A DNA stretch of 51,915 bases from Gammaproteobacteria bacterium (GCA_020851975.1 JADZBS010000043.1:1-51915), one strand, 5' to 3'. Positions 11,709-22,364 are shown, numbered from the stretch's first letter. Numbers and translations are program-made. The notes: generated from the sequence alone by a model not told the origin.

Positions 11709-12442
11709 TCGCCCTCCGGCGCCGGACCATGGCCGTTGGCGAGGCGCAGGCGCGCCACGGTCGACTCGACCCAGCGCTGGATTTCCTCGTTGACCTCGCG
11801 CGGGTCGCGGCCGGCGGGATCCACCGGGGTGCCGATGACGAAACGCACGGTGCCCGGGCGCTTGCGCAGGCCGCGCCGCGGCCAGAAGTCACCCGCATCG
11901 TGGGCGATGGGCACGATCTTCACGCCGGCCTCGCGGGCGAGCAGCGCGCCGCTGACCCCATACCGACGCGTCTCTCCCGCGGGCATGCGGGTGCCTTCGG
12001 GAAAGACCATCACCCAGCTGCCGTCCGCCAGCCGCTGCTTGCCCTGCTCCACGACCTGGTTGACGGCGCTGCTGCCGGCGCCGCGGTCGATGGCGATCGG
12101 GTGCAGCGCCGCCAGGGCCCAGCCGAAGAATGGCGCCCACATGAGTTCGCGCTTGAGAACCCAGCACTGCCAGGGCACGAGCAGCATCTGCACGATGGTC
12201 TCGTAGGCCGACGAGTGCTTCATCAGGACGACGCTCGGCTCGGCCGGGAGATTCTCGCGGCCCTCGACGGCCATGCCGAGCCCGCAGAGCCGCACCGCCA
12301 GCCTGTCGATGAGCCGCGCCCAGGCGACGGCCACGGCATAGGACGAGCGTACTCCGGCGACCCGGGCGAGGATGCAGACGAGCGCGTAGGGCGGGATCGT
12401 CACGAACATCAGCGAGGTGAAGAGCAGCGAGCCGGGCATCAT
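11705..12442 (-). CDS. plsC: 1-acyl-sn-glycerol-3-phosphate acyltransferase (PlsC family)
   Basis: This inner-membrane enzyme adds the second acyl chain to lysophosphatidic acid in phospholipid synthesis. The 245-residue protein has an N-terminal hydrophobic segment, the acyltransferase motif I as KHSSAYET (His with Glu, the variant common in the copy next to gmhB), motif III FPEGTRMPAG, and motif IV IVPIAHDAGDFW. It overlaps gmhB by four bases (ATGA) upstream and the small membrane gene downstream. The gmhB-plsC pair beside gyrB and glyS is conserved in pseudomonads. A second, canonical plsC may exist elsewhere in the genome. Confidence 0.92.
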   Translation of the reverse strand: MMPGSLLFTSLMFVTIPPYALVCILARVAGVRSSYAVAVAWARLIDRLAVRLCGLGMAVEGRENLPAEPSVVLMKHSSAYETIVQMLLVPWQCWVLKRELMWAPFFGWALAALHPIAIDRGAGSSAVNQVVEQGKQRLADGSWVMVFPEGTRMPAGETRRYGVSGALLAREAGVKIVPIAHDAGDFWPRRGLRKRPGTVRFVIGTPVDPAGRDPREVNEEIQRWVESTVARLRLANGHGPAPEGE

Positions 12443-12993
12443 CGCTCCCGCGTGAGGGTTGCGGCGACGGCAGCGAGGCTGTCGAACACCTCGACTCCCG
12501 AAGCGTCGCCGAGTGCCGCCTCGGTCGCCCGACCGTTGCCGGTCCGGACCAGGATGGCACGCGCACCGACTGCCTGCGCCGCGCGCAGGTCGCGCCCGGA
12601 GTCACCGACCACCGGCACACCGGCCAGGCTGCAGCCGAACGCCGCTTCGATCTGGCGCAACAACCCGGGCTTCGGCTTGCGGCACTCGCAGCCGGCGTCC
12701 GGCGCATGCGGGCAGACGAAGATGCCCGCGAGCCGCCCGCCGCCGGCCTCCACCGCCGCCACCATCCGGCGGTGGATGGCATCGAGCGTCGCCGCGGTGA
12801 ACAGGCCGCGACCGACGCCGGACTGGTTGCTGGCCACGACGACATCGAAGCCCGCGGCGGTGAGCGCGGCGATGGCCTCGATCGCGCCGGGCAGCGCGAT
12901 CCACTCCGCCGGGGAACGGATGAACTGCGCCGACTCGTGGTTGATCACGCCATCGCGATCGAGTACGACCAGGCGCCTGCACTCGACGGTCAC
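12439..12993 (-). CDS. gmhB: D-glycero-beta-D-manno-heptose-1,7-bisphosphate 7-phosphatase
   Basis: GmhB is a HAD-superfamily phosphatase in ADP-heptose synthesis for the lipopolysaccharide core. The 184-residue protein has the HAD nucleophile motif VLDRDGVIN, a second motif SNQSGVGRG, and the GmhB-specific zinc loop with CPHAPDAGCECRKPKPG. The last HAD motif is VGDSGRDL. It lies 12 bp after glyS and overlaps plsC, so it is co-transcribed with them. Confidence 0.94.
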   Translation of the reverse strand: MTVECRRLVVLDRDGVINHESAQFIRSPAEWIALPGAIEAIAALTAAGFDVVVASNQSGVGRGLFTAATLDAIHRRMVAAVEAGGGRLAGIFVCPHAPDAGCECRKPKPGLLRQIEAAFGCSLAGVPVVGDSGRDLRAAQAVGARAILVRTGNGRATEAALGDASGVEVFDSLAAVAATLTRER

Positions 12994-13005
12994 GTCCGGC
13001 TCCGC

Positions 13006-15111
13006 TCAGGCGGTGTTGAGGCAGGAGAGGTCGGCGACGTCGAGGAACAACTGGCGCAGCCGCCGCAGGAGCGCGATGCGGTTGTGGCGCTTCGCGGTGT
13101 CGTCGGTCATCACCATGACGGCGGTGAAGAACGCATCTACCGGGTCACGCAGCGCTGCCAGGCGGCGCAGGACCTCGCCGTACCGGCGGGAGGCAAGGTC
13201 GGCGCGGTGCAGGGCGAGCAGTCCCTCGAGGACTTCGTGCAGGCGTCGTTCCTCGGGCGCCTCGAAGAGCGCCGGATCGACCCGGTCGGACACGTCGTCC
13301 TTCACGCCCTTCAGGATATTGGCGATGCGCTTGTTGGCGACCGCAAGGCTCGGTGCCTCGCTCATCGCCATGAAAGCGCGCACCGCCCCGAGCCGGGCGT
13401 TGAAGTCGAGAGGCGATGCCGGTGCGCGCAGCCGCACGGCTTCGAAGGTCTCGGTCGTGACGTCGCCGGGGGCGAATCCGGGTGCCTGGCCGTCGAGATA
13501 CCAGGCGCGCAGCCGCTCGACGATGAAGTCGTGGAGTTCGCTGGCCAGCGCGCCGCGGTCCGCGATCTTCACCGGCTGGGCTGCGACGGCGGCGGCGATC
13601 AGTTCCGGCAGCGCGACGTCGAGCCGCGCCTCGATCAGCGTGCGGACCAGGCCGAGTGCGGCCCTTCTCAGGCCGAAGGGGTCCTTGTTGCCGCTCGGGC
13701 GTTTGCCGAGCGCGAAGACGCCGGCGAGCGTGTCGAGCCGGTCGGCGAGGGCCAGGCACTGGCCTGCGGCCGACCCGGCAAGCCGGTCGCCTGCGAACCG
13801 GGGCAGGTACTGCTCCTCGATGGCGGTGGCCACCGTATCCGGCTCACCGGCGTGGCGGGCGTAGTAATAGCCCATCCGGCCCTGCAGTTCGGGGAATTCC
13901 CGGACGAGGTCGGTCAGCAGGTCCGCCTTGGCGAGCCGGGCGGCGCGGTCGACGATATCCGGGTCCGCAGCGAGTTGCGGCGCCATCAGCCGCCCGAGGG
14001 TTGCCATGCGCGCAGACTTGTCGGCGAGACTGCCGAGCCCGCGCTGGAAGACGATGTCGGCGAGGGCCGGTGCGCGCTGCGCGAGGCTGCGGCGCAGGTC
14101 CTGTTCCCAGAAGAACGCCGCATCGGCGAGGCGCGGCTTGACCACGCGCTCGTTGCCACGACGCACCTGTTCCGGGTCGCGGCTGACCAGGTTGCTGATG
14201 GTCACGAAGCGGGCGAGCAGGCGCTCGCCGGGTCCGCGTACCGGGAAGTAGCGCTGGTGACCCTGCAGCGTTGCCATCAGGACTTCCTCCGGCAGGCGCA
14301 GGTACCTGTCGTCGAAGTGGCCGGTCACCGGGACGGGCCACTCGACCAGCGCAGTGACCTCGTCGAGCACCGCCTCGTCGATCACTGTTTCGCCGCCCAG
14401 CGCCCGGCCGGCCGCGAGCGCATCCTCCCGCACGCGCTCGCGGCGCGTGGCGAAGTCGGCGATCACGAAACCCTGCTCGCGCAACAGTGTGTCGTAGTCG
14501 TCGGCATGGGCGATCTCGAGCGGGCCCTGAGACAGGAAGCGGTGACCGCGCGTCGTGCGCCCCGCCGCGAGGCCGAGGATCTCGCCGGGCACGACCTCGG
14601 TGCCGAGGATCATCACCAGCCAGTGCACCGGGCGGACGAACTCCACGTCACGGCTGCCCCAGCGCATGCGCCGCGGGACCGGCAGCTCGGCCAGCGTTTC
14701 GGCAACCATCGCCGGCAACAGCTCCGCCGCGGCGCGCCCGGTCGATTCGCCACGATGGACGAGCCAGGCACCCTGCGGCGTTTCGAGTTTTTCCAGGGCC
14801 TCGACCGTCACCCCACAGCCGGCCGCGAACGCCTCCGCTGCGCGCGTCGGCTTGCCGGCGGCGTCGAAGGCGACCTTGAACGGCGGGCCGCGTTTCTCGA
14901 TTGTCCGCGCCGGCTGCTCGACGGCGAGCGCCGGCACGAGTAGCGCCAGGCGGCGCGGCGTGGCGAAGGAACGCGGCGTGCCGCCACCGAGGCCCGCTGC
15001 GGCCAGGCGGGTGACCATGCCGTTGGCGAAGGCCTGCTCGAGGTCACGCAGCGCCTTGGGCGGCAACTCTTCGGTGCCGATCTCGACGAGGAAGTCAGCC
15101 GTGACCGGCAT
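13006..15111 (-). CDS. glyS: Glycine--tRNA ligase beta subunit
   Basis: This is the large subunit of the tetrameric (alpha2beta2) glycyl-tRNA synthetase; it contributes to tRNA recognition. The 701-residue length is near the E. coli protein (689). It begins FLVEIGTEELPPKALRDLE, the family hallmark. It contains RRMRWG, GHRFL, an HD-type segment (KADLLTDLVREFPELQG) with MGYYYA, and DPFGLRRAALG in the C-terminal half. It lies 23 bp downstream of glyQ in the same operon. Confidence 0.97.
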   Translation of the reverse strand: MPVTADFLVEIGTEELPPKALRDLEQAFANGMVTRLAAAGLGGGTPRSFATPRRLALLVPALAVEQPARTIEKRGPPFKVAFDAAGKPTRAAEAFAAGCGVTVEALEKLETPQGAWLVHRGESTGRAAAELLPAMVAETLAELPVPRRMRWGSRDVEFVRPVHWLVMILGTEVVPGEILGLAAGRTTRGHRFLSQGPLEIAHADDYDTLLREQGFVIADFATRRERVREDALAAGRALGGETVIDEAVLDEVTALVEWPVPVTGHFDDRYLRLPEEVLMATLQGHQRYFPVRGPGERLLARFVTISNLVSRDPEQVRRGNERVVKPRLADAAFFWEQDLRRSLAQRAPALADIVFQRGLGSLADKSARMATLGRLMAPQLAADPDIVDRAARLAKADLLTDLVREFPELQGRMGYYYARHAGEPDTVATAIEEQYLPRFAGDRLAGSAAGQCLALADRLDTLAGVFALGKRPSGNKDPFGLRRAALGLVRTLIEARLDVALPELIAAAVAAQPVKIADRGALASELHDFIVERLRAWYLDGQAPGFAPGDVTTETFEAVRLRAPASPLDFNARLGAVRAFMAMSEAPSLAVANKRIANILKGVKDDVSDRVDPALFEAPEERRLHEVLEGLLALHRADLASRRYGEVLRRLAALRDPVDAFFTAVMVMTDDTAKRHNRIALLRRLRQLFLDVADLSCLNTA

Positions 15112-15134
15112 CGTGCAACTCCGTCACTGGTGGG

Positions 15135-16058
15135 TCAGGCGGCCGGCCGGGCCGCGTTGCCCATGGGGAAGCCGAGCGCCTCACGGCTGTCGAAATAGGC
15201 CTGTGCGACCAGGCGTGCCAGTTCGCGCACGCGCAGGATGTAGCGCTGCCGTTCGCTCACCGAGATCGCCTGGCGTGCATCGAGCAGGTTGAAGCTGTGC
15301 GATGCCTCCAGCACCTGTTCGTAGGCCGGAAGCGTGAGCTTCTGCGCGATGAGGGCCCGGCAACTGCGCTCGGCGTCGTCGAAGCGCGCGAACAGGACCT
15401 TCGTGTCGGCGTGCTCGAAGTTGTAGCGCGACATCTCCACCTCGTTCTGGTGGAAGACGTCGCCGTACGAAACGCGGCCAAAGGGGCCGTGAGTCCAGGT
15501 GAGGTCGAACACGCTCTCCACGCCCTGCAGGTACATGGCGATGCGCTCCAGCCCGTAGGTGATCTCGCCCGTCACCGGCCGGCAATCCAGGCCGCCGACC
15601 TGCTGGAAGTAGGTGAACTGCGTGACTTCCATGCCGTTCAGCCACACCTCCCAGCCGAGACCCCAGGCGCCGAGGGTCGGTGATTCCCAGTTGTCCTCGA
15701 CGAAGCGGATGTCGTGCACCCGGGGATCGATGCCGAGTGCGCGCAGCGAGTCGAGATACAGGTCCTGGATGTCGTCGGGCGAGGGCTTGATGACGACCTG
15801 GAACTGATAGTAGTGCTGCAGCCGGTTCGGGTTCTCCCCGTAGCGGCCATCGGTCGGCCGCCGGCTGGGCTGCACGTAGGCGGCGCTCCAGGGCTCGGGG
15901 CCGATGGCGCGCAGGAACGTGGCCGAATGAAAGGTGCCGGCGCCCATCGGCATGTCGTAGGGCTGCAGCACGACGCAGCCGCGGTCGGCCCAGAAATGCT
16001 GCAATGCCAGAATGAGGTCCTGGAAGGTCCCCGGTACCGCGGTCTCGGTCACGCGCAA
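15135..16058 (-). CDS. glyQ: Glycine--tRNA ligase alpha subunit
   Basis: This is the catalytic subunit of tetrameric glycyl-tRNA synthetase, a class II enzyme that activates glycine. The 307-residue protein contains [59 protein letters not shown] (class II motif 2 region) and [11 protein letters not shown] (motif 3). It is the first gene of the leftward operon. Its start lies about 320 bp from glnA, so the spacer carries two divergent control regions. Confidence 0.97.
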   Translation of the reverse strand: MRVTETAVPGTFQDLILALQHFWADRGCVVLQPYDMPMGAGTFHSATFLRAIGPEPWSAAYVQPSRRPTDGRYGENPNRLQHYYQFQVVIKPSPDDIQDLYLDSLRALGIDPRVHDIRFVEDNWESPTLGAWGLGWEVWLNGMEVTQFTYFQQVGGLDCRPVTGEITYGLERIAMYLQGVESVFDLTWTHGPFGRVSYGDVFHQNEVEMSRYNFEHADTKVLFARFDDAERSCRALIAQKLTLPAYEQVLEASHSFNLLDARQAISVSERQRYILRVRELARLVAQAYFDSREALGFPMGNAARPAA

Positions 16059-16145
16059 AAACCCATGGAAAATCAGGCGCGCAAGTATAGCCCTGTTTCT
16101 GCGAGCGGCAGGTGGTCTCGCGGATGGCTACCCGTCATCGACAAA

Positions 16146-16160
16146 GCACCATGTTGGTGC
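16146..16160. promoter_or_regulatory. NtrC (GlnG) binding site 1
   Basis: GCACCATGTTGGTGC is a perfect GCACC-N5-GGTGC palindrome, the NtrC enhancer core. Its centre is about 105 bp upstream of the sigma-54 promoter element, a normal enhancer distance. Confidence 0.85.
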
Positions 16161-16189
16161 GCATCGAAGACCCAATGCTCTACAATGGT

Positions 16190-16204
16190 GCGCCCGCATG
16201 GTGC
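16190..16204. promoter_or_regulatory. NtrC (GlnG) binding site 2
   Basis: GCGCCCGCATGGTGC matches GCACC-N5-GGTGC with one change. Its centre is 44 bp from site 1, about four helical turns, so NtrC dimers would bind on the same face and could form an oligomer. Confidence 0.72.
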
Positions 16205-16254
16205 AACCCGATCGTTTTTGCTGTTGAGACAACGGGTTGAGGTGCGAACCAATC

Positions 16255-16270
16255 TGGCACGGTTCGTGCA
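16255..16270 (+). promoter_or_regulatory. Sigma-54 promoter (-24/-12) of glnA
   Basis: TGGCACGGTTCGTGCA fits the sigma-54 consensus TGGCACGrNNNTTGCW with a single mismatch. The invariant GG and GC are correctly spaced. It lies 108 bp before the glnA ATG and downstream of the two NtrC sites, so glnA is expected to be induced under nitrogen limitation. Confidence 0.85.
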
Positions 16271-16377
16271 GCCATGGCGCACCCGGTCGCTGCCGGTCAC
16301 CGCGACGGACGACGATCCACCGGTGCCAGCGCTGCCAGAACACGAAGATCCGCCATCACGACATTGGAGAATGCGCC

Positions 16378-17790
16378 ATGACGCCTGCCGAAGTCCTGAA
16401 TCTGCTGAAGGAAAAAGAAGCGAAGTTCGTCGACCTGCGGTTCACCGACTTCCGCGGCAAGGAACAGCACGTGACGATCCCGGCCAAGCTGGTCGATGAG
16501 TCGTTCTTCGAGGACGGCAAGATGTTCGACGGCTCCTCGATTGCCGGCTGGAAGGGCATCAGCGAGTCCGACATGGTGCTCATGCCGGATCCCTCGACCG
16601 CCGTGCTCGACGTCTTCACCGAGGACGCCACGGTCAACATCACCTGCGATGTGCTCGAACCGTCCACGATGCAGGGCTACTCGCGCTGCCCGCGCGCCAT
16701 TGCGCGACGTGCCGAGGAATACCTGAAATCCACCGGCATCGCCGACCAGGCGTTTTTCGGGCCCGAGAACGAGTATTTCGTATTCGATGATGTCCGCTAC
16801 GGCGCCAACATCAACGGTGCCTTCTACAGCGTCGATTCCTCCGAGGCCTCGTGGAACTCGAGCCGGGCGGAGAAGGACGGCGGCAACATCGGCCACCGGC
16901 CCGGCGTGAAGGGCGGCTACTTCCCGGTGCCGCCGGTCGATTCGTTGCACGACATCCGTTCGGCCATGTGCCTGGCGCTCGAGCAGATGGGACTCGGCGT
17001 CGAGGTGCACCACCACGAAGTGGCCACCGCCGGTCAGTGCGAGATCGGCGTGATGTTCGGTCACCTGGTGAAGAAGGCCGATGAGGTGCAGATCCTCAAG
17101 TACGTGGTGCAGAACGTGGCGCACAGCTACGGCAAGACCGCCACCTTCATGCCGAAGCCGCTGGTCGGTGACAACGGCAGCGGCATGCACGTGCACCAGT
17201 CGCTGGCGAAGGGCGGCAAGAACCTGTTCTCCGGCGACCGTTACGGCGGGCTGTCGGATACCGCGCTCTACTACATCGGCGGCATCCTGAAGCATGCCAA
17301 GGCCCTGAACGCCTTCACCAACCCGAGCACCAACAGCTACAAGCGCCTGGTGCCCGGCTTCGAGGCGCCGGTCATGCTGGCCTATTCCGCGCGCAACCGC
17401 TCGGCGTCGATCCGCATTCCGCACGTGTCCAGCCCGAAGGCGCGCCGCATCGAAGTGCGTTTCCCGGACAGCACCGCCAACCCCTACCTCGCGTTCGCGG
17501 CCATGCTGATGGCCGGCCTCGACGGCATCCGCAACAAGATCCACCCGGGCGAAGCCATGGACAAGGATCTCTACGACCTGCCGCCGGAGGAGGAGAAGCT
17601 GATCCCGCAGGTGTCCTTCTCGCTCGAGCAGGCGCTGCAGGAGATGAGCAAGGATCGGGAGTTCCTGAAGGCCGGTGACGTGTTCACCGACGACCTGATC
17701 GACAGCTACATCGAGCTGAAGATGCAGGACGTGACGCGGGTGCGTATGACGACGCATCCGGTGGAGTTCGAGCTGTACTACAGCCTCTGA
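16378..17790 (+). CDS. glnA: Type I glutamine synthetase (GSI-beta)
   Basis: GlnA condenses ammonia with glutamate using ATP, the main ammonia-assimilation step. The 470-residue protein begins [22 protein letters not shown]. It contains the latch DGSSIAGW, the metal and ATP site segments ([57 protein letters not shown]), and the adenylylation-site tyrosine in [11 protein letters not shown], so it is probably controlled by GlnE. The ATG at 16378 follows GGAGA. It is expressed from a sigma-54/NtrC region and followed by a hairpin, then DUF4124, glnL and glnG. Confidence 0.98.
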   Translation: MTPAEVLNLLKEKEAKFVDLRFTDFRGKEQHVTIPAKLVDESFFEDGKMFDGSSIAGWKGISESDMVLMPDPSTAVLDVFTEDATVNITCDVLEPSTMQGYSRCPRAIARRAEEYLKSTGIADQAFFGPENEYFVFDDVRYGANINGAFYSVDSSEASWNSSRAEKDGGNIGHRPGVKGGYFPVPPVDSLHDIRSAMCLALEQMGLGVEVHHHEVATAGQCEIGVMFGHLVKKADEVQILKYVVQNVAHSYGKTATFMPKPLVGDNGSGMHVHQSLAKGGKNLFSGDRYGGLSDTALYYIGGILKHAKALNAFTNPSTNSYKRLVPGFEAPVMLAYSARNRSASIRIPHVSSPKARRIEVRFPDSTANPYLAFAAMLMAGLDGIRNKIHPGEAMDKDLYDLPPEEEKLIPQVSFSLEQALQEMSKDREFLKAGDVFTDDLIDSYIELKMQDVTRVRMTTHPVEFELYYSL

Positions 17791-17800
17791 TCGTGACGCC

Positions 17801-17833
17801 GTGCCGCGGGTGTTGACTTAAGCCCCGCGGCAC
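17801..17833 (+). terminator. Hairpin after glnA
   Basis: GTGCCGCGGG (17801-17810) pairs perfectly with CCCGCGGCAC (17824-17833), a 10-bp GC-rich stem with a 13-nt loop starting ten bases after the glnA stop. There is no U-tract. It could terminate partially, giving less glnL-glnG than glnA transcript, or stabilise the glnA message. Confidence 0.55.
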
Positions 17834-17870
17834 GGTGGCCGGCTCCGTGGCGGGCGGGTATGCTTGGGCC

Positions 17871-18398
17871 ATGCGTTACCTGGTCCTCCTGCTCGTCATC
17901 GCCGCGACGCCGGCGACTGCCACCGAGGTCTATCGCTGGGTGGACGCCGATGGCCAGGCGCACTACTCCGATCAGTGGCGGCCGGGCGCGGAGAAGATCC
18001 GCATCCAGGAATCCGCCGTCTTCAGTGCGCCGAAGGCGGGGGCAGTCGCTGGCAAGGCTGCGGCCCCCGCGTCGTCTGCGCAGCGCTACCAGGCGCTCGA
18101 GATAACCAGCCCCGCCCAGGAGGAGGTGCTGTGGAACATCGAAGGTCAACTCCGCGTGTCGGTGCAGGTGTCACCGAGCCTGCAGCCGGGGCACAGCCTT
18201 CGATTGCTCCTGGATGGCGCGGCGCAGGAAATGCCGGCGGGGACCACCGTGATCCAGCTGAAGGACGTCTTCCGCGGCGTGCACACGCTGGCGGCGGCGG
18301 TGGTCGACGCGAAGGGCACGGTGCTGATCGAGAGCCAGCCGACGACTTTCGTGGTCCGCCAGACCTCGCTCGCCAACCCGTCACGACCGCTTCCCTGA
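17871..18398 (+). CDS. DUF4124 domain-containing periplasmic protein
   Basis: A 175-residue exported protein of unknown role. It has a signal peptide (MRYLVLLLVIAATPATA) followed directly by the DUF4124 motif TEVYRWVDADGQAHYSDQWRPGA. A beta-rich C-terminal half (about 75-165) resembles an immunoglobulin-like fold, with GHSLRLLLDGAAQ and GVHTLAAAVVDAKG. DUF4124 genes often sit beside glnA in gammaproteobacteria, without known function. Its stop overlaps the proposed CTG start of glnL. Confidence 0.85.
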   Translation: MRYLVLLLVIAATPATATEVYRWVDADGQAHYSDQWRPGAEKIRIQESAVFSAPKAGAVAGKAAAPASSAQRYQALEITSPAQEEVLWNIEGQLRVSVQVSPSLQPGHSLRLLLDGAAQEMPAGTTVIQLKDVFRGVHTLAAAVVDAKGTVLIESQPTTFVVRQTSLANPSRPLP

Positions 18399-19488
18399 GC
18401 GGTGGCGCGCTGCCGCCGGCAGCGATTCTCGACAGCCTGAGCACCGCCGTCGTCCTCGTGACGCCGGACGGCTATATCCGACACCTCAACACGGCCGCCG
18501 AGTCCCTGCTCGGCGTGAGCGGCAATCACGCGCGCGACCGCCACCTGCCGTCGCTGCTCGACGGACTCGCTCCGCTCGGTGCGCTGGTCGAACGCTCCAT
18601 CGCCTCCGGGCGCACCACGGGCCTGGAGTTCAGCCTGATCCCGCCGTACCAGCAGGGCGAGGCCATGCAGGTCACGGCGCGGGCCACACCGCTGCGTGCC
18701 GAGCGGGTGGGCTTCGTCGTGCTCGAGCTGATCGACGCCACCCAATGGCGGCACATCGACCGGGAGAGGGCGCTGATCCATCAGCACGACGCCAGCCGGC
18801 GCGTGATCTACCAGCTCGCGCACGAGATCCGCAACCCGCTCGGCGGGCTGCGCGGTGCAGCGCAGCTCCTCGAGCGCCAGCTCGCCACCGACGAGCTGCG
18901 CGAGTACACCCGCGTCATCATCGGCGAGGCCGATCGCCTGGCAGCGCTCACCGACAGCATGCTGGGGCCTGCCCGGAGCCTGCGCCGCGAGGTGCTCAAC
19001 ATCCACGAGGTCCTCGAGCGAGTGCGTACGCTCGCCGTGAGCGAGGCCCCGGGCGGCATCACGATCGTGCGCGACTACGACCCGAGCCTGCCGCCCGTGG
19101 CCGTCGACCGCGACCAGATGATCCAGGCCGTGCTCAACGTGGTGCGCAATGCCGTGCAGTCTGCCGGCAGCAGCGCCGGCGAGCCAGGCCGCGTCGTGCT
19201 GCGCACGCGTGCACTGACCAACTGGACCATCGGCAGCCAGCGCCACAAGGTGATCGTCAACATCGAGGTCGAGGACGACGGTCCCGGTGTGGCACCGGAA
19301 CTCGGTGACTCGATCTTCTATCCGCTGGTCTCGGGCCGCACCACGGGCACCGGACTCGGCCTCCCGCTCGCCCAGGAGATCCTCAGCCGCCACGGTGGGC
19401 TGATCGAGTACCGCTCGCGGCCGGGCCAGACCGTCTTCATGCTGAGGTTGCCGCTGCAGGCGCCGGAAGCGGCGGCGGGAGGCGGCTC

Positions 19489-19492
<4 letters not shown>
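18395..19492 (+). CDS. glnL: Nitrogen regulation sensor kinase NtrB (GlnL)
   Basis: NtrB autophosphorylates and phosphorylates NtrC when nitrogen is scarce; PII stimulates its phosphatase action. The protein has a PAS domain (about 10-115), an H-box with His143 in YQLAHEIRNPLGGLRG, an N-box LNVVRNAVQSA, and G-boxes DDGPGVAPEL and GTGLGLPLAQEI. There is no ATG, GTG or TTG at the position expected from relatives. CTG 18395, overlapping the DUF4124 stop as CTGA, gives LSGGALPPAAILDSL, the same spacing to ILDSL as in E. coli NtrB, and 365 residues. The frame stays open upstream, so a longer product from a start inside the DUF4124 gene is formally possible. It overlaps glnG by four bases (GTGA). 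Confidence 0.92.
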
Positions 19493-20895
<1,403 letters not shown>

Positions 20896-20911
20896 GGGTT
20901 TGCGACGCGGC

Positions 20912-21889
20912 CTATCCGCAAGGCCCGGCGGACGTGGTCGCCGTGGCCAGAGAGCCGACGATGTCCGCGAGCCGCGCGATGCCGTGCCGGCGCAGGTATT
21001 CGACCATCCCGGCGTTGATCTTCCGGCAGACGAGCGGATCGTAGAACAGGGCGGTTCCCACCCCCACGGCAGCAGCGCCGGCGATGATGAACTCCAGCGC
21101 GTCGCGCGCACTGGCAATGCCGCCCTGGCCGATGATCGGCACAGCGTGCTTCTTCGCCACCTGATGGACCTGCCAGGTCTTCAGCACACTGATCGGACGG
21201 ATGGCGGGACCCGAGAGCCCACCCTGGACGTTGCCGAGCACCGGCCGGCGGGCTTCCACGTCGATCGCCATGCCCATCAGGGTGTTGATCACGGCGAGCG
21301 CGTCGGCGCCGGCCTCGATGCAGCGGCGAGCGTTCTCCTGGATGTCGGTCTGGTTGGGCGAGAGCTTGGCGATGAGCGGCTTCGTCGTCGCCTTCCGGCA
21401 CGCGGCGATCACCTGCGCCGAGGCATCCGGGTAGTTGCCGAAGGAGGCGCCGCCTTCCTTGACGTTGGGGCAGGAGATGTTGACCTCGATCGCGTCGATC
21501 GGCGAATCGTCGAAGCGGCGGCACACCTCGACGTATTCCTCGATGGTCGAGCCGCAGGCGTTGGCGAAGAAGCGGGTCTCGGTGAAATCGAGCGTCGGCA
21601 GGATCTTCTCCACCACGGCGTCCACGCCGGGATTCTGCAGGCCGATGGCGTTGAGCATCCCGGCCGGCGTCTCCCAGACGCGATGGGCAGGATTGCCGAG
21701 GCGCGGCTCTCCGGTCGTGCCCTTCAGCACGATGGCGCCGGCGTCGCGGTTCGAGAAGCCGGCCACGCGCGTGTATTCTTCGCCGAAGCCGACGCAGCCC
21801 GACAGCAGCACGATGGGCGAGGCGAGCCGCAGGCCACAGAAGTCGGTGGCGAGGCACGGATCAGGCGGGGTTCCGGGTAGAGTCGTCAA
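20912..21889 (-). CDS. pyrD: Dihydroorotate dehydrogenase, class 1B-like catalytic subunit
   Basis: This FMN enzyme of pyrimidine synthesis oxidises dihydroorotate. Class 1 markers are present: KGTTGEPRLGNP, ETPAGMLNAIGLQNPG, the cysteine active-site loop NISCPNVKEGG, LAKLSPN, and GQGGIASARDALEFIIAGA for phosphate binding. A class 1B enzyme normally needs PyrK for NAD-linked electron transfer; no pyrK is adjacent. Many gammaproteobacteria use a membrane class 2 PyrD instead, so this protein might be an additional enzyme with another role. The TTG start shares one base pair with the ATG of divergent trmL. It is convergent with glnG. Confidence 0.85.
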   Translation of the reverse strand: MTTLPGTPPDPCLATDFCGLRLASPIVLLSGCVGFGEEYTRVAGFSNRDAGAIVLKGTTGEPRLGNPAHRVWETPAGMLNAIGLQNPGVDAVVEKILPTLDFTETRFFANACGSTIEEYVEVCRRFDDSPIDAIEVNISCPNVKEGGASFGNYPDASAQVIAACRKATTKPLIAKLSPNQTDIQENARRCIEAGADALAVINTLMGMAIDVEARRPVLGNVQGGLSGPAIRPISVLKTWQVHQVAKKHAVPIIGQGGIASARDALEFIIAGAAAVGVGTALFYDPLVCRKINAGMVEYLRRHGIARLADIVGSLATATTSAGPCG

Positions 21890-22362
21890 TGTTCGACCTG
21901 ATTCTTTATCGACCGGAAATTCCCCCGAACACGGGCAATATCATACGCCTGTGCGCCAACACCGGGACGCGGCTGCACCTGGTGCGCCCGCTCGGCTTCA
22001 CGCTGGAAGACCGCCACCTGCGCCGCGCCGGCCTCGACTATCACGAGATGGCGCAGGTGAGCGAGCACGACAGCCTCGAGGCCTGCCTCGCTGCGCTCGG
22101 CGGGCGGCGCCTGTTCGCGCTATCGACGCGCGGTGCCACCGCGCACACCGCCGTGCACTACGCCGCCGGTGACGTGTTCCTGCTGGGTCCGGAGACCAGC
22201 GGCCTGCCGGCGGTGCTGCTCGAACGGCTGCCGGCCGCGCAGGTGCTGCGCATCCCGATGCGCCCGGGCAATCGCAGCCTGAACCTGTCGAACGCAGCCG
22301 CCGTCGTGGTCTACGAGGCCTGGCGCCAGCTTGGTTTCGCCGGCGCGGACGACAGCCGCTGA
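21889..22362 (+). CDS. trmL: tRNA (cytidine(34)-2'-O)-methyltransferase TrmL
   Basis: This SPOUT-family enzyme methylates the wobble nucleotide of two leucine tRNAs. The 157-residue protein matches throughout: LILYRPEIPPNTGNIIRLCA, RPLGFTLEDRHLRRAGLDY, and the knot motifs FLLGPETSGLP and IPMRPGNRSLNLSNAAAVV for S-adenosylmethionine binding. Its ATG abuts the TTG of divergent pyrD, so its promoter must lie inside pyrD. It ends two bases before the convergent end of gpsA. Confidence 0.95.
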   Translation: MFDLILYRPEIPPNTGNIIRLCANTGTRLHLVRPLGFTLEDRHLRRAGLDYHEMAQVSEHDSLEACLAALGGRRLFALSTRGATAHTAVHYAAGDVFLLGPETSGLPAVLLERLPAAQVLRIPMRPGNRSLNLSNAAAVVVYEAWRQLGFAGADDSR

Positions 22363-22364
22363 GC

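Larger units (their letters stand above)
16059..16377. promoter_or_regulatory. glyQ-glnA divergent control region
   Basis: This 319-bp spacer has no gene. It holds two NtrC-type palindromes and a sigma-54 type promoter facing glnA, listed separately, and a GGAG ribosome-binding site before the glnA ATG. An open frame continues upstream of the glnA ATG but has no homology and overlaps the promoter, so I treat it as leader. The glyQ promoter must lie in the left part; I cannot pinpoint it. Confidence 0.7.

Noticed and set aside
11519-13864. 781-codon rightward frame across plsC, gmhB and glyS
   Set aside because: Antisense to three recognised genes and of low-complexity composition; no homology is visible.
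16237-16377. N-terminal extension of glnA
   Set aside because: The frame is open but overlaps the sigma-54 promoter, and the conserved protein starts at 16378 after GGAGA.
17864-18394. Long in-frame extension of glnL through the DUF4124 gene
   Set aside because: The extension is the out-of-frame reading of a clear signal-peptide protein, and NtrB homologues start near 18395.
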